Below are positions 18,175 through 26,810 of a stretch of DNA of 64,000 nt, piece after piece. Source of the DNA: Polyangiaceae bacterium (GTDB lineage Bacteria; Myxococcota_A; Polyangia; Polyangiales; Polyangiaceae); assembly GCA_016719945.1 (NCBI GenBank), contig JADJYE010000041.1, positions 295,526-359,525 of the forward strand, read 5' to 3'. Under the pieces are notes generated by a model that saw only the letters and a program-made list of their open reading frames with translations, was not told the origin of the DNA and made no database searches. How positions within the stretch are numbered: position 1 is the stretch's first letter; each line of letters begins with the position of its first letter. Both the position numbers and the translations under genes were made by a program.

Positions 18175-19214
18175 GCACGCTGCCCACCGTGAACCCTGCC
18201 GGCCTCGACGGCATCGACTTCGTCGAGTTCGCCTCGCCCGACCCCCAGAGGCTGCACCGCCTGTTCCTCACCTTCGGGTTCTCGCGGACGATGCGGCACG
18301 CGTCGCGGCCGATCGAGCTCTACGAGCAGGGGGACATCCGGCTGCTCTTGAACCGCGACGCGGCGGGCCACGCGCCCGCGTTCCGTGCGTTGCATGGCCC
18401 GTCGATCCCCTCGATGGGCTGGCGTGTGCGCGACGCCAAGGTGGCGATGAAGGCCTGTGTCGAGCGCGGCGGGACGCCCGGCTCAGGCGGCCTCACCGAC
18501 ACAGCGATCGTCGGCATCGGCGGCAGCCTCCTCCAGCTGGTCGACGGCGCCGACGACCCGCGCCGCTGGGAGCGGCTCGGCTTCATCCCGCTGGACAACC
18601 CCACGCTGGTCCCCGACAAGGGCTTCGTCGCCATCGATCACCTCACCAACAACGTCGAGCGCGGCACGATGCAGCGCTGGGCGTCGTTCTACAAAGACGT
18701 GTTCGGGTTCAGCGAGGTCCGGTACTTCGATATCCGCGGCGTGAAGACCGGGCTCACCTCCTACGCCTTGCGCTCGCCGTGCGGGAAGTTCTGCATTCCC
18801 ATCAACGAGGCCGACGAGGCGAAGAGCCAGATCAACGAGTACCTGGAGGAGTACCGCGGGCCGGGGATCCAGCACCTCGCGTTCCTCACGCGCGACATCC
18901 TCACGTCGCTCCGCGCGATGGACGGCGGGGGCATCGAGACGCTCGACATCGACGCGGACTACTACGCCTCTGTGTTCGATCGGGTGCCCAATGTCACGGA
19001 GGATCACGGAGAGATCGAGGCGCGCAATGTGCTCGTCGACGGCGACGAGCGCGGCTACCTGCTCCAGATCTTCACCAAGAACCTGGTCGGCCCGATCTTC
19101 ATCGAGATCATTCAGCGCAAGAACCACGACTCCTTCGGGGAAGGGAACTTCGGCGCCCTCTTCCGGTCGATCGAGCGCGACCAAGCGAAGCGCGGGGTGT
19201 TCGAGTCCACGTAG
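18171..19214 (+). CDS. hpd: 4-hydroxyphenylpyruvate dioxygenase
   Basis: A 347-residue Fe(II) enzyme that converts 4-hydroxyphenylpyruvate to homogentisate, the substrate of the upstream HmgA. The expected iron ligands are visible: His in FVAIDHLTNNV, His in GPGIQHLAFLTRDI and Glu in GPIFIEIIQRKNH. The C-terminal gate region (NFGALFRSIERDQ) is also typical. The start ATG overlaps the hmgA stop, forming a two-gene catabolic operon. The maleylacetoacetate isomerase and fumarylacetoacetase genes are not in the window. Confidence 0.94.
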   Translation: MSTLPTVNPAGLDGIDFVEFASPDPQRLHRLFLTFGFSRTMRHASRPIELYEQGDIRLLLNRDAAGHAPAFRALHGPSIPSMGWRVRDAKVAMKACVERGGTPGSGGLTDTAIVGIGGSLLQLVDGADDPRRWERLGFIPLDNPTLVPDKGFVAIDHLTNNVERGTMQRWASFYKDVFGFSEVRYFDIRGVKTGLTSYALRSPCGKFCIPINEADEAKSQINEYLEEYRGPGIQHLAFLTRDILTSLRAMDGGGIETLDIDADYYASVFDRVPNVTEDHGEIEARNVLVDGDERGYLLQIFTKNLVGPIFIEIIQRKNHDSFGEGNFGALFRSIERDQAKRGVFEST

Positions 19215-19239
19215 TCCCCTGGAACCACGGATGCTTGAA

Positions 19240-19281
19240 GAATTCGGACCGCCCCTGACGGGGCGAGGGCGGCCCGAATTC
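19240..19281 (+). terminator. Long hairpin after hpd
   Basis: Arms 19240-19254 (GAATTCGGACCGCCC) and 19267-19281 pair over 15 positions with a single mismatch around a 12-base loop, starting 26 bp after the hpd stop. It probably ends the hmgA-hpd transcript, though no T-run follows. Confidence 0.5.
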
Positions 19282-19327
19282 CCTGCAACGCGTTGGTTTG
19301 TTCCGAAGGGGACTCGTCATTGTCTGC

Positions 19328-19346
19328 GTGGAAACCCCGTTTCCAC
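19328..19346. promoter_or_regulatory. Perfect hairpin/operator upstream of menB
   Basis: GTGGAAAC and GTTTCCAC form an 8-bp perfect inverted repeat with a CCC spacer, 43 bp before the menB ATG. It could be an operator or part of the leader; nothing in the sequence decides between these. Confidence 0.35.
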
Positions 19347-19389
19347 GGGACTAGCTCGCGGCTCGGATCGGTGTAGTGTCCGCCCCGCC

Positions 19390-20280
19390 ATGGCCATCGC
19401 CACCTTCGATCCGAGCCTCTGGGAGCCCGTCTCGGGCTTCTCGTTCACCGACATCACCTACCACCGCGCGAAGGGCGAGCAGACGGTCCGCGTCGCCTTC
19501 AATCGCCCAGAGGTGCGCAACGCGTTCCGGCCGCACACGGTGGACGAGCTGTTCGCGGCGCTCGACCACGCGCGGCAATGGAGCAGCGTCGGCACGGTGC
19601 TGCTCACGGGCAACGGTCCGTCGCCCAAGGACGGCGGCTGGGCCTTCTGCTCGGGGGGCGATCAGCGCATCCGCGGCAAGGCGGGCTACCAATACGAGGG
19701 GGCCGAGGGCGTCGACCTGGCTCGGCTCGGCCGGCTCCACATCCTCGAGGTGCAGCGCCTGATTCGGTTCATGCCGAAGGTCGTCATCGCGGTGGTGAAT
19801 GGCTGGGCGGTCGGCGGGGGCCACAGCCTCCACGTGGTCTGCGATCTGACGCTGGCGAGCGCCGAGCACGCGAAGTTCAAGCAGACCGACGCAGACGTGG
19901 CGAGCTTCGACGGCGGCTTTGGGTCGGCGTATCTCGCGCGCCAGGTCGGCCAGAAGCGGGCGCGAGAGATCTTCTTCCTCGGGCGCACCTACTCCGCGCA
20001 GGAGGCCTTCGACATGGGGATGGCGAACGCGGTGGTGCCCCACGCAGAGCTCGAGATGGTGGCGCTCGAGTGGGCGCGCGAGATCAACGCGAAGAGCCCC
20101 ACCGCGCAGCGCATGTTGAAGTTCGCGTTCAACCTGATCGACGACGGGCTGGTGGGGCAGCAGGTGTTCGCCGGCGAGGCGACGCGGCTCGCGTACGGCA
20201 CGGAGGAGGCCGAGGAGGGCAGGGACGCGTTCCTCGAGAAGCGCCCGCAGGACTACTCCAAGTTTCCGCGGTATTACTGA
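19390..20280 (+). CDS. menB: 1,4-dihydroxy-2-naphthoyl-CoA synthase
   Basis: A 296-residue crotonase-fold enzyme that closes the naphthoate ring of O-succinylbenzoyl-CoA in menaquinone synthesis. MenB-specific features separate it from general enoyl-CoA hydratases: FCSGGDQRIRG, the VVNGWAVGGGHSLHVVCDLT oxyanion region, DVASFDGGFGSAYLAR and the C-terminal signature GRDAFLEKRPQDYSKFPRYY. It stands alone, with no other men gene nearby. It implies the classical rather than the futalosine route to menaquinone in this organism. Confidence 0.93.
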   Translation: MAIATFDPSLWEPVSGFSFTDITYHRAKGEQTVRVAFNRPEVRNAFRPHTVDELFAALDHARQWSSVGTVLLTGNGPSPKDGGWAFCSGGDQRIRGKAGYQYEGAEGVDLARLGRLHILEVQRLIRFMPKVVIAVVNGWAVGGGHSLHVVCDLTLASAEHAKFKQTDADVASFDGGFGSAYLARQVGQKRAREIFFLGRTYSAQEAFDMGMANAVVPHAELEMVALEWAREINAKSPTAQRMLKFAFNLIDDGLVGQQVFAGEATRLAYGTEEAEEGRDAFLEKRPQDYSKFPRYY

Positions 20281-20289
20281 GCGCTCGTC

Positions 20290-20433
20290 TCAGCGCGCCG
20301 TTGCAGCCGCCGGGGTGCCAGCCTCGCCCGCCTCGGCCTGGGCGCAGGTCGTGTACGCGAGCCAGGTCGACAGCGCGATCAGCACGAGCCCGAGGTTGAG
20401 CCAGATGGGGAGGCGCGGCGCTTCGTCGTCCAT
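20290..20433 (-). CDS. Small single-span membrane protein
   Basis: A 47-codon frame from ATG at 20433. After a short acidic head (MDDEAPRL) comes one hydrophobic span (about residues 9-28, IWLNLGLVLIALSTWLAY) and an Ala/Glu/Gly-rich tail. It lies between menB and the HerA-like gene and ends 10 bp from the menB stop. The composition suggests a genuine small membrane protein, but there is no known family. Confidence 0.45.
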   Translation of the reverse strand: MDDEAPRLPIWLNLGLVLIALSTWLAYTTCAQAEAGEAGTPAAATAR

Positions 20434-20470
20434 GACGAGTGACCCAAGCAAGGCGCTTGCCAGCCAGAAA

Positions 20471-20490
20471 TGCCCGCGATCTCGCGGGCA
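20471..20490 (-). terminator. Hairpin downstream of the HerA-like gene
   Basis: TGCCCGCG (20471-20478) and CGCGGGCA (20483-20490) form a perfect 8-bp stem with loop ATCT. On the minus strand it is followed by TTTC. It lies about 90 bp past the stop of the leftward ATPase gene and is a plausible terminator. Confidence 0.45.
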
Positions 20491-20577
20491 CGGCCTCGGT
20501 CGCGCAGCGCGTCGCGCGGGGACGATCTCAGCGCGACGCTCCGCTGCGCGAGGGGCTGCGCAGCTGAGCGCTGCGCC

Positions 20578-22977
20578 TCACGCGCCAGCCGGCGCCCAGA
20601 CGATCGCGAGCTGTGCGACGTCGAGGTCGGTCTTCTTCGGCAGCATCCGGATCGACTCGATGGCGCTGGCCTGGCGGCCCGCGGCCTCGTAGAGGGCGCG
20701 CAGCTCGGCGTCGCGCTCGGCTTGGGCCTGGGCGAGCTCCCCGCGCGCCTTGAACGCGGCCTCGGCGGCGCGCTGCTGTCCCGCCTCTGCGCGGTCGCGC
20801 GCGCGGCTCAGCTTGCCGCCCGCGCGGCGCCCGAGGGCGAGGCCGACCAGGGCCGCGCCGAGGTCGCTGGGCGCGCTGGTCGCGGCGTGGTGTGCGTGCG
20901 CCAGCGCGCGATCGCGGCCCTCTGCCTTGGCACCCAGCTTGGCGAAGCGAGCGGACCATTTCGCGTCGAGCTTCACGTGTTCCTCGCGGGCGCGCCGCTC
21001 CGCCTCGGCCGCGCAGCGGGCGGCGAAGGCCTCGCGCGGCTCAGCCTCTTGCCGCCAGAGCTTGAGCCCGCGGTGGACGTCGACCACGAGGCCATAGCTC
21101 ACCGCGACGTGATCACGGACGGCCCGCTCGACGGCCTGCACGCCGCGCTTCGTCGAGAGCTCTCGAGGCAACGGCGCGAAGCTCTTGCCCGGCGGCGCCT
21201 CGCCCGACAAGACGCTCGGGTCGACGAACACGGCGGCGCCGCGCTCGAGCTTGCCGGCCGCGTCGAGCGGCGCGAGCAGCGTCGCCCGCCGGGAGAGCGT
21301 GAGCGAGAGCTTCGGGTCCGAGACGTGGATCACGACGGTCGCCGCGATCTGAGGCGCCAGCAGCGCGGCCGGCGAGGGGGAGCGCAAGAAGCAGCTCTCC
21401 CAGCCGGCGGGCGGCGCCGGCGGGCCGGAAGAGAGAGCGCGCGTTTGGGCTTGGGTCGAGGGCGCGACCCTCACCACCGTGCCCGAGGGAGTGGAGCCGC
21501 TGGGGGGTTGGGCCGCATCACCCGGCGAAACCGGGGCAACCTGAGCTGGCGGCGCCGAGCCCAAGGCACGCGAAAGCCTCGTCAGCTCGCGCCGGGTCAT
21601 GGGGCCGCGCAGCCACGACATCGCCCCCCGCACCTCGATCAGGGTACACGACGGCCGCTGGTGCACGTCGCGCGTGAAGAACGTGCGCCCGGGCAGGGCC
21701 TTCAAGATCGACGCGAGGGCGGCGGGCTCCAGGCCGGCGAGCCCGCCGTCGGAGCCGGACAGCCCCTCCACGACGCGCTCGCGATCGGCGTCGGTCTGCA
21801 GGCGGCCGACCATCCAGACCCCGGCGTTGGAGAGCGCCTTGTAGTCCAGGTCCATCGGGTTCTGCGTCGCGAGGACGACGCCGACCCCGAACGCACGCGC
21901 CTGCTTCATCAACGTGAGCAGCGGCTTCTTGGTCGGTGGATTGGCGGGGTGCGGCGGCAAGAACCCGAACACCTCGTCGAACACGACGAGCGCCCGCAAC
22001 GACGAGGTGCCCGAGAGGCCGCGGACATAGGCGACGAGCTCGTCGAGCAAGAGGCCCAGCACGAGCTGGCGCTCTTCGTCGTCGAGGTGCGCGACGCTGA
22101 ACAGCGTGAGCGGGGTGCGGGCAGGGGTCGCGCCCGCGCGCGGCGGCTCGAGCCAGGCCTTGACGTCGAGCGGGGCGCCCTTGAGCCAAGTGCCGAGCTT
22201 GGGTGAGGCGAGCAAGGCGTTGAGCCGCTGGGCCAGCGCCTGCCGCTCGCGCGGGGGCAAGAACTGCTCGAAGCTCATCACGCCGACGCGGTCGATGGGC
22301 GGCTCGAGCAGGTCGTTCAAGAGCTCCTCGAGCCGCGCGCTCCTTTCGGCTTCGAGACGGCGGAGCGCGAGCGTCGACAGCACGACGTGCTCGCGGCTGC
22401 GCGGGTCGCCGTCTGCGCCAGCGAGGCGCAAGACGAGCGAGATCGCAGAGGAGAGTTGGTCGTGAGCGGCCTCCGGGTCGTCGTCCCACAGCGGCGAGCG
22501 CGTCGACAGCGACGACAGGACATCGAGCGGCTCGCCGATGCTGGCTCCGGGCGTGACGAGGCGCGCGGCCGTGCCCTCTCTCAGCGCGCGCACTTGCTCG
22601 GGGCCGAGCCCCCACGTCGCGAGCTGAGCGCGCCAGCGTGTGGCCGTCTCGGAGGCGAGCTCGTCGACCGAGCGCCCGGCGCGCGCGGCGGCCTCGGGAT
22701 CGACCCACGGCGCGAACGAGGGGCCGTCGAGCTCCGGGAACGTGAGCAGCAGGTTCGGCAGGTCGCCCTTGATGTCGACCGCGAGCACGGGCACCCCCGC
22801 GCGGAGCGCCTCCTCGATCATCACGATCGACAGGCCTGTCTTGCCACTGCCCGTCATGCCCAGGATCACCCCGTGGGTGACGAGGTGGTGGGTGGGCAGG
22901 GCGATCGGGGTGTGGCTGGCGGGCGCGCCGGGCACTCCCTCGAGGGGTGCTGCGCGCCCGATCGAAAGCTCTCTCAT
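20578..22977 (-). CDS. HerA/FtsK-like P-loop ATPase (DUF853/DUF87-type)
   Basis: 799 residues from ATG at 22977; the frame is open upstream but would overlap the carboxylesterase gene. The Walker A motif GMTGSGKT is near residue 40, followed by VPVLAVDIKGDLPNLLL. A Walker B-type stretch (LRALVVFDEVFGFLPP) and GVGVVLATQNPMDLDYKALS, a HerA-family pattern, follow. The C-terminal 250 residues are Ala/Arg/Glu-rich and probably coiled coil. Members are thought to pump or process DNA, but many stand-alone copies have no known role. No nuclease (NurA) partner lies next to it. Confidence 0.82.
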   Translation of the reverse strand: MRELSIGRAAPLEGVPGAPASHTPIALPTHHLVTHGVILGMTGSGKTGLSIVMIEEALRAGVPVLAVDIKGDLPNLLLTFPELDGPSFAPWVDPEAAARAGRSVDELASETATRWRAQLATWGLGPEQVRALREGTAARLVTPGASIGEPLDVLSSLSTRSPLWDDDPEAAHDQLSSAISLVLRLAGADGDPRSREHVVLSTLALRRLEAERSARLEELLNDLLEPPIDRVGVMSFEQFLPPRERQALAQRLNALLASPKLGTWLKGAPLDVKAWLEPPRAGATPARTPLTLFSVAHLDDEERQLVLGLLLDELVAYVRGLSGTSSLRALVVFDEVFGFLPPHPANPPTKKPLLTLMKQARAFGVGVVLATQNPMDLDYKALSNAGVWMVGRLQTDADRERVVEGLSGSDGGLAGLEPAALASILKALPGRTFFTRDVHQRPSCTLIEVRGAMSWLRGPMTRRELTRLSRALGSAPPAQVAPVSPGDAAQPPSGSTPSGTVVRVAPSTQAQTRALSSGPPAPPAGWESCFLRSPSPAALLAPQIAATVVIHVSDPKLSLTLSRRATLLAPLDAAGKLERGAAVFVDPSVLSGEAPPGKSFAPLPRELSTKRGVQAVERAVRDHVAVSYGLVVDVHRGLKLWRQEAEPREAFAARCAAEAERRAREEHVKLDAKWSARFAKLGAKAEGRDRALAHAHHAATSAPSDLGAALVGLALGRRAGGKLSRARDRAEAGQQRAAEAAFKARGELAQAQAERDAELRALYEAAGRQASAIESIRMLPKKTDLDVAQLAIVWAPAGA

Positions 22978-22985
22978 GGGGCTGC

Positions 22986-24608
22986 TCAGAACGGCGCCGT
23001 CACGTCCCAGAAGTCGCACTGTGCTTCGCGCAGGTGGTCGCCGGTCGAGAGGGTGAGGTCGAAGACGATGTGCGGGTCGGTCGCCTCGGCGTAGGCGAGC
23101 CACGCGAGCGAGCCGTCCCCATTGGGGTCGCCGCTGGCGAGCCTCGACCAATAGCCGCTCATCGCCCGGCCGAGCGTTAGCTCTTCGTCGGTCAGCGGTT
23201 GAGGCAAGAGCTGACCCGGCGTCATGAGGACGAACTTGATCTCGGCCGAGTGGAAGGCGCCCAGGTCTCCGAACAGCGAAATGGGGCCGTAGGTGAAATG
23301 GTAGAGGTAGGTGGGGTTGCCAGCGGACGACAGTGCCCGCGCGGCCCGGCGCGTGGGGCAGATGAAGCCGGCGTCGGAGAAGGCGGCCACGGCAGCAGTC
23401 TGGTAGCTGCCGTAGTCGGCGACCGGGTATTGCGCGAGGATGGCGTCGCCCTCGCCGGGGGCGGCCTGCTCGGCGAGGGCCAGGAAGCCGGCCTCATCCT
23501 CGACGGTCGAGCCGCCGAGCTGGAAGAACATGGTCGCCTCGTCGGCGTTGCTGCCCAGGATGACCGGCACGCTCACCGCGTCTCCTGCTTCGAGCATGTC
23601 CGACGGACGGCTCGGCAGCACCTCGCCGTCGATGACCGGGTACCAGCTGGTGCCGGCCGTGCCGACGCCGAAGCTCGGCGCCGGCAGGGCGGTGAGCAGC
23701 TCGGCCGGGCTCGCGTCGCGCAGGCACGCGAGGGGGTCGTCGGCGTCACACGCGACCGCGACGGCGAGCGCGTCGGCCGAGGCGAAGGCCTCGGCCTCCT
23801 CGACGACCAGATCACAGGGGCCGCTCTGGAGCACCGCGGCGTGGAAGAGGCCGGCGCTGCCAGGCGAGACCAGATGGTGGCAGACGCTCGCGCCGCCTGC
23901 GGACTCGCCGAAGATCGTCACCGAGCCAGGGTCGCCCCCGAACCCGGCGATGTTCGCCTGCACCCACTCGAGCGCGGCGCGCTGGTCTTCGAGGCCGTAG
24001 TTGCCCGACGACGGGTGCGCCGGGTCCTCGGCCTTGAGGTCGGGGTGTGCGAGGAAGCCGAGGGGGCCGAGGCGGTAGTTGAGGGTGACGACGACGTGGC
24101 CGGTCGCCTCCGACAGCGCCTGCCCGTCGTAGGCTGCGTCCCCGCCGCTGCCGAGCACGAAGCCTCCTCCGTGGATCCAGACCATGACGGGGCGCGCGGT
24201 CTCGGAGGGCTCCGCCGGCGACCAGACGTTGAGGGTGAGGCAATCTTCATCGGACCCGCCGACGAACCCGCCGTTCAACGGGCTGAGCTGGGGGCACATG
24301 GGGCCGCGCGAGATCACCTCGAGGGGCTCGGTCCAAGGCTGGACGGGCGCGGGGGGGCGGAATCGCAGGTCCCCGATCGGGGGTGCGGCGTAGGGCAGCC
24401 CGAGGAACACGCGCGTGGCGCCCGAGACGAAGCCTTCGACCGGGCCGCTGTCGGTCTCGATCGCGACAGGCGCCGAGCCGCCTTCCCCCCCGCCGCCACC
24501 GTCACCGCCGCCTCCCCCCGTCTGGGAGGTGTCGTCTCCACACGCGGAGACCAGGATCAGGGAGCAAGCGAGCCCGACGTGCTTCACCGACGACATGCGC
24601 GGCATCAT
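22986..24608 (-). CDS. Type-B carboxylesterase lipoprotein
   Basis: 540 residues with a lipoprotein signal (SLILVSAC) and a Gly-rich linker. The alpha/beta-hydrolase domain has the oxyanion HGGGF in VMVWIHGGGFVLGSG, the nucleophile elbow GESAGGAS (about residue 240), an acidic residue in the VILGSNADEATMF region and His in LGAFHSAEIKFVL. This is the carboxylesterase/lipase-B family, acting on ester substrates outside the inner membrane. Three in-frame ATGs lie close together (24608, 24605, 24596); the third gives the shortest signal peptide. The stop lies 8 bp from the ATPase start, so the two may be co-transcribed. Confidence 0.9.
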   Translation of the reverse strand: MMPRMSSVKHVGLACSLILVSACGDDTSQTGGGGGDGGGGGEGGSAPVAIETDSGPVEGFVSGATRVFLGLPYAAPPIGDLRFRPPAPVQPWTEPLEVISRGPMCPQLSPLNGGFVGGSDEDCLTLNVWSPAEPSETARPVMVWIHGGGFVLGSGGDAAYDGQALSEATGHVVVTLNYRLGPLGFLAHPDLKAEDPAHPSSGNYGLEDQRAALEWVQANIAGFGGDPGSVTIFGESAGGASVCHHLVSPGSAGLFHAAVLQSGPCDLVVEEAEAFASADALAVAVACDADDPLACLRDASPAELLTALPAPSFGVGTAGTSWYPVIDGEVLPSRPSDMLEAGDAVSVPVILGSNADEATMFFQLGGSTVEDEAGFLALAEQAAPGEGDAILAQYPVADYGSYQTAAVAAFSDAGFICPTRRAARALSSAGNPTYLYHFTYGPISLFGDLGAFHSAEIKFVLMTPGQLLPQPLTDEELTLGRAMSGYWSRLASGDPNGDGSLAWLAYAEATDPHIVFDLTLSTGDHLREAQCDFWDVTAPF

Positions 24609-24939
24609 AATCGACGCGGGGCAGTTGGCTCGCGAGCGCCCGAGTCGACGGGGGGGCGGCGCGAAGGTGCTCTCTGACGAGGCTGCGCGGCTTCTCGTCG
24701 ATAAAATTTCACGAAGGCTTCGCTAGGCGCTTGCCTGGACCGCACGGAGGGAGTACCACCTCGTCACTCACTCACGTCTCCGCTACGACGACGCTCTCGC
24801 TTCCCTTGTGGATCGCTGGACTCGCTGCAAACGGCAATGACGAGAGGGAACGGAAGATGGCTTCCGTAACCCTCCTTCCGACCTCACGGCTGGTCGGATG
24901 GCAGGCTACTTTGACCGCGCCGAAAAGCGAGTACGCATC
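24609..24939. other. 331-bp intergenic/leader region
   Basis: No gene is supported here. It separates the leftward esterase from the rightward RRM protein and is less GC-rich near 24700-24720 (GATAAAATTTCAC). A long untranslated leader for the RNA-binding protein is plausible, but I see no definite promoter, riboswitch or tRNA. Confidence 0.4.
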
Positions 24940-25254
24940 ATGGGAAATCGTCTCTACGTCGGAAACCTCTCCTTTCACTCCAACCAGGACTCGCTCCGCA
25001 ACGCCTTCGCCGAGTTCGGCGAGGTGAACGACGTCCACGTCGTCTCCGATCGCGAGACCGGCCAATCGCGCGGCTTCGGCTTCGTGACCATGGGCACCAA
25101 TGAGGCGGCCCAGAACGCCATCCGCACGATGAACGGCGCGATGCTCGACGGTCGCGCGCTCAAGGTCAACGAGGCCGAAGAGCGTCAGAGCCGTGGTGGT
25201 GGTGGTGGTGGTGGTGGTGGTGGCGGCCGCAGCGGCGGCGGCAACCGCTGGTGA
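24940..25254 (+). CDS. RRM-domain RNA-binding protein with Gly-rich tail
   Basis: 104 residues from ATG at 24940. It is a single RNA recognition motif with RNP2 (LYVGNLSF, residues 5-12) and RNP1 (RGFGFVTM, about 46-53), then a Gly/Arg/Ser tail encoded by a run of GGT codons. It resembles the bacterial and cyanobacterial Rbp family, often cold-induced single-strand RNA binders. It is monocistronic, with a strong terminator after it. Confidence 0.93.
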   Translation: MGNRLYVGNLSFHSNQDSLRNAFAEFGEVNDVHVVSDRETGQSRGFGFVTMGTNEAAQNAIRTMNGAMLDGRALKVNEAEERQSRGGGGGGGGGGGRSGGGNRW

Positions 25255-25272
25255 TCGAGCTCGGCGGCGGCT

Positions 25273-25293
25273 GAGCAGCTCTCTGAGCTGCTC
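25273..25293 (+). repeat. Perfect hairpin after the RRM gene
   Basis: GAGCAGCT and AGCTGCTC pair perfectly over 8 bp around CTCTG, 18 bp after the stop codon and ahead of the main terminator. It may protect the 3' end of the mRNA. Confidence 0.4.
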
Positions 25294-25315
25294 GACCCCT
25301 CCGATGTTCGTGAAG

Positions 25316-25346
25316 GCCCGGCTCCCTCGCGGAGCTGGGCTTTTTT
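25316..25346 (+). terminator. Rho-independent terminator of the RRM gene
   Basis: GCCC-G-GCTCC (25316-25325) pairs with GGAGC-T-GGGC (25331-25340) around CTCGC and is followed by TTTTTT. It is the clearest intrinsic terminator in the window. Confidence 0.9.
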
Positions 25347-25492
25347 GCGTTTGTCGCTCACCCCTAGATGCTCGACGCAGGAGCTCGCAGCGGACCCGCT
25401 CATGGAGGGGCGACTGGTCTTGCCCGCTATTTTTCTCCGCTCGAGACCCCGGAGACCTCGAGCGAAGCCCAGCTGACGACTACCCTTCACGG

Positions 25493-26640
25493 GTGCGCCA
25501 GCCCTCGACGATCTTCGCTTCCTTGGGGACGACCATCTTCGAGACGATGTCGCGCCTCGCGGAGCAGCACGCCGCCATCAACCTGGGGCAAGGCTTCCCC
25601 GACGAAGGCGGGCCCGCCGAGGTGGTGGAGCGGGCAGCGGCGTTCCTACGCGAGGGGAACAACCAATACCCGCCGCTCGCAGGGCTGCTGTCGTTGCGTG
25701 AGGCGATCGCTCGCCACGAGGAGCGCTGCTATGGGCTCGCCCGCGACCCGAGGACCGAGGTCGTCGTCACCTCGGGGGCGACCGAGGCCCTCGCGGCGTC
25801 GCTCCTCGCGCTCGTGCAGCCAGGCGACGAGGTGATCGTGTTCGAGCCGCTCTACGACTCCTACGTCCCGATGATCCTCCGGGCTGGCGGGGTGCCGGTC
25901 CCGATCCGGCTGCATGCTCCGGAGTTCTCGCTCGACGCAGGCGAGCTCGGCCGGAAGCTCTCCGACAAGACGCGCGTCATCCTGGTGAACGATCCCCAGA
26001 ACCCAGCCGGAAAAGCGTGGATGGAGGCGGAGCTTCAGGCCGTCGCGTCGGCGGCGCTCGACGTCGACGCCATCGTGCTGTGCGACGAGGTCTACGAGCA
26101 CCTGGTGTTCGACGGTCGTCGCCACACGCCGATCGCCGCGCTGCCCGAGATGGGCCCGCGGACCTTGAAGGTCGGCTCGGCCGGGAAGGTCTTCTCGATG
26201 ACCGGCTGGAAGGTCGGCTGGGTCACCGGGCCCGCCGCGCTCTGCTCGGTCGTCGCGAAGGCTCACCAGTACCTCACGTTCACGACGCCGCCGAACCTCC
26301 AGGCGGGCGTCGCGTGGGGCCTCGATCACGCGAGCGGGTGGGTCGACGAGCTGAGGCGGAGCCTCGAGCACAAGCGCGACCATTTCGGCGCGGGGCTGCG
26401 CGCCGCGGGGGCGAAGGTCTTGCCGTCGGGAGGGACCTATTTCTTGAACGTCGATCTGGCGGGCACGTCGTGGGCCGGGCGTGACGCCGACTACTGCCGA
26501 GACCTCACCGAGCGCCGGGGCGTCGCGGCCATCCCTCTGTCGGCGTTCTACGTGTCCTCACCGCCCCGCGACGTCGTCCGCTTCTGCTTTGCGAAGAGGC
26601 GAGCGGTGCTCGACGCGGCGCGGCCTCGGGGGGCTCACGG
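25493..26640 (+). CDS. Class I/II PLP aminotransferase (C-terminus uncertain)
   Basis: Starts at GTG 25493 (MRQPSTIFASLGTTIFETM). It is a fold-type I aminotransferase of the kynurenine/methionine transaminase (YbdL/KAT) group: NLGQGFPDEGGP, VVVTSGATEALAAS, NDPQNPAGKAW, the PLP-binding Lys in LKVGSAGKVFSMTGWKVGW, and the C-terminal VVRFCFAKR, which normally lies about 20 residues before the end. After that the frame runs into a disrupted GC-rich stretch and stays open to 26943, so the true stop is probably lost to an indel. The end given is approximate. Likely substrates are methionine, glutamine or aromatic amino acids (family inference). Confidence 0.85.
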
Positions 26641-26810
26641 CCCCCAGGGCTGTTGCCGCGCGCCCCGCCCCGGGCCCCCCCCCTGCGGCCCGGGCGCCGT
26701 CCGCCGGGGGTCGCCCCGGGAGGGCCGCTGGGGAACAGGTCGCCCGCGGGCACGCGGTTGGGGGGGGGCGGCGTCGAAGGCGTCCGTCCGCCGTCGCCGA
26801 ACGCTTTACG
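26640..26810. other. Disrupted GC-rich junction between aminotransferase and methyltransferase
   Basis: The stretch contains C and G runs of seven or more bases and makes sense in no single frame. Pieces resembling a methyltransferase N-terminus (GWGGAASKAS) appear in one frame, while the downstream domain lies in another. It most likely hides the aminotransferase stop and the methyltransferase start behind several indels, whether read errors or decay. Confidence 0.5.

Noticed and set aside
19390..20280. General enoyl-CoA hydratase of fatty-acid oxidation
   Set aside because: The MenB-specific C-terminal signature and the SGGDQRIRG motif fit dihydroxynaphthoyl-CoA synthase much better.
24609..24939. 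tRNA or riboswitch in the long gap before the RRM gene
   Set aside because: No cloverleaf, TTCGA arm or recognised aptamer pattern could be found by eye.
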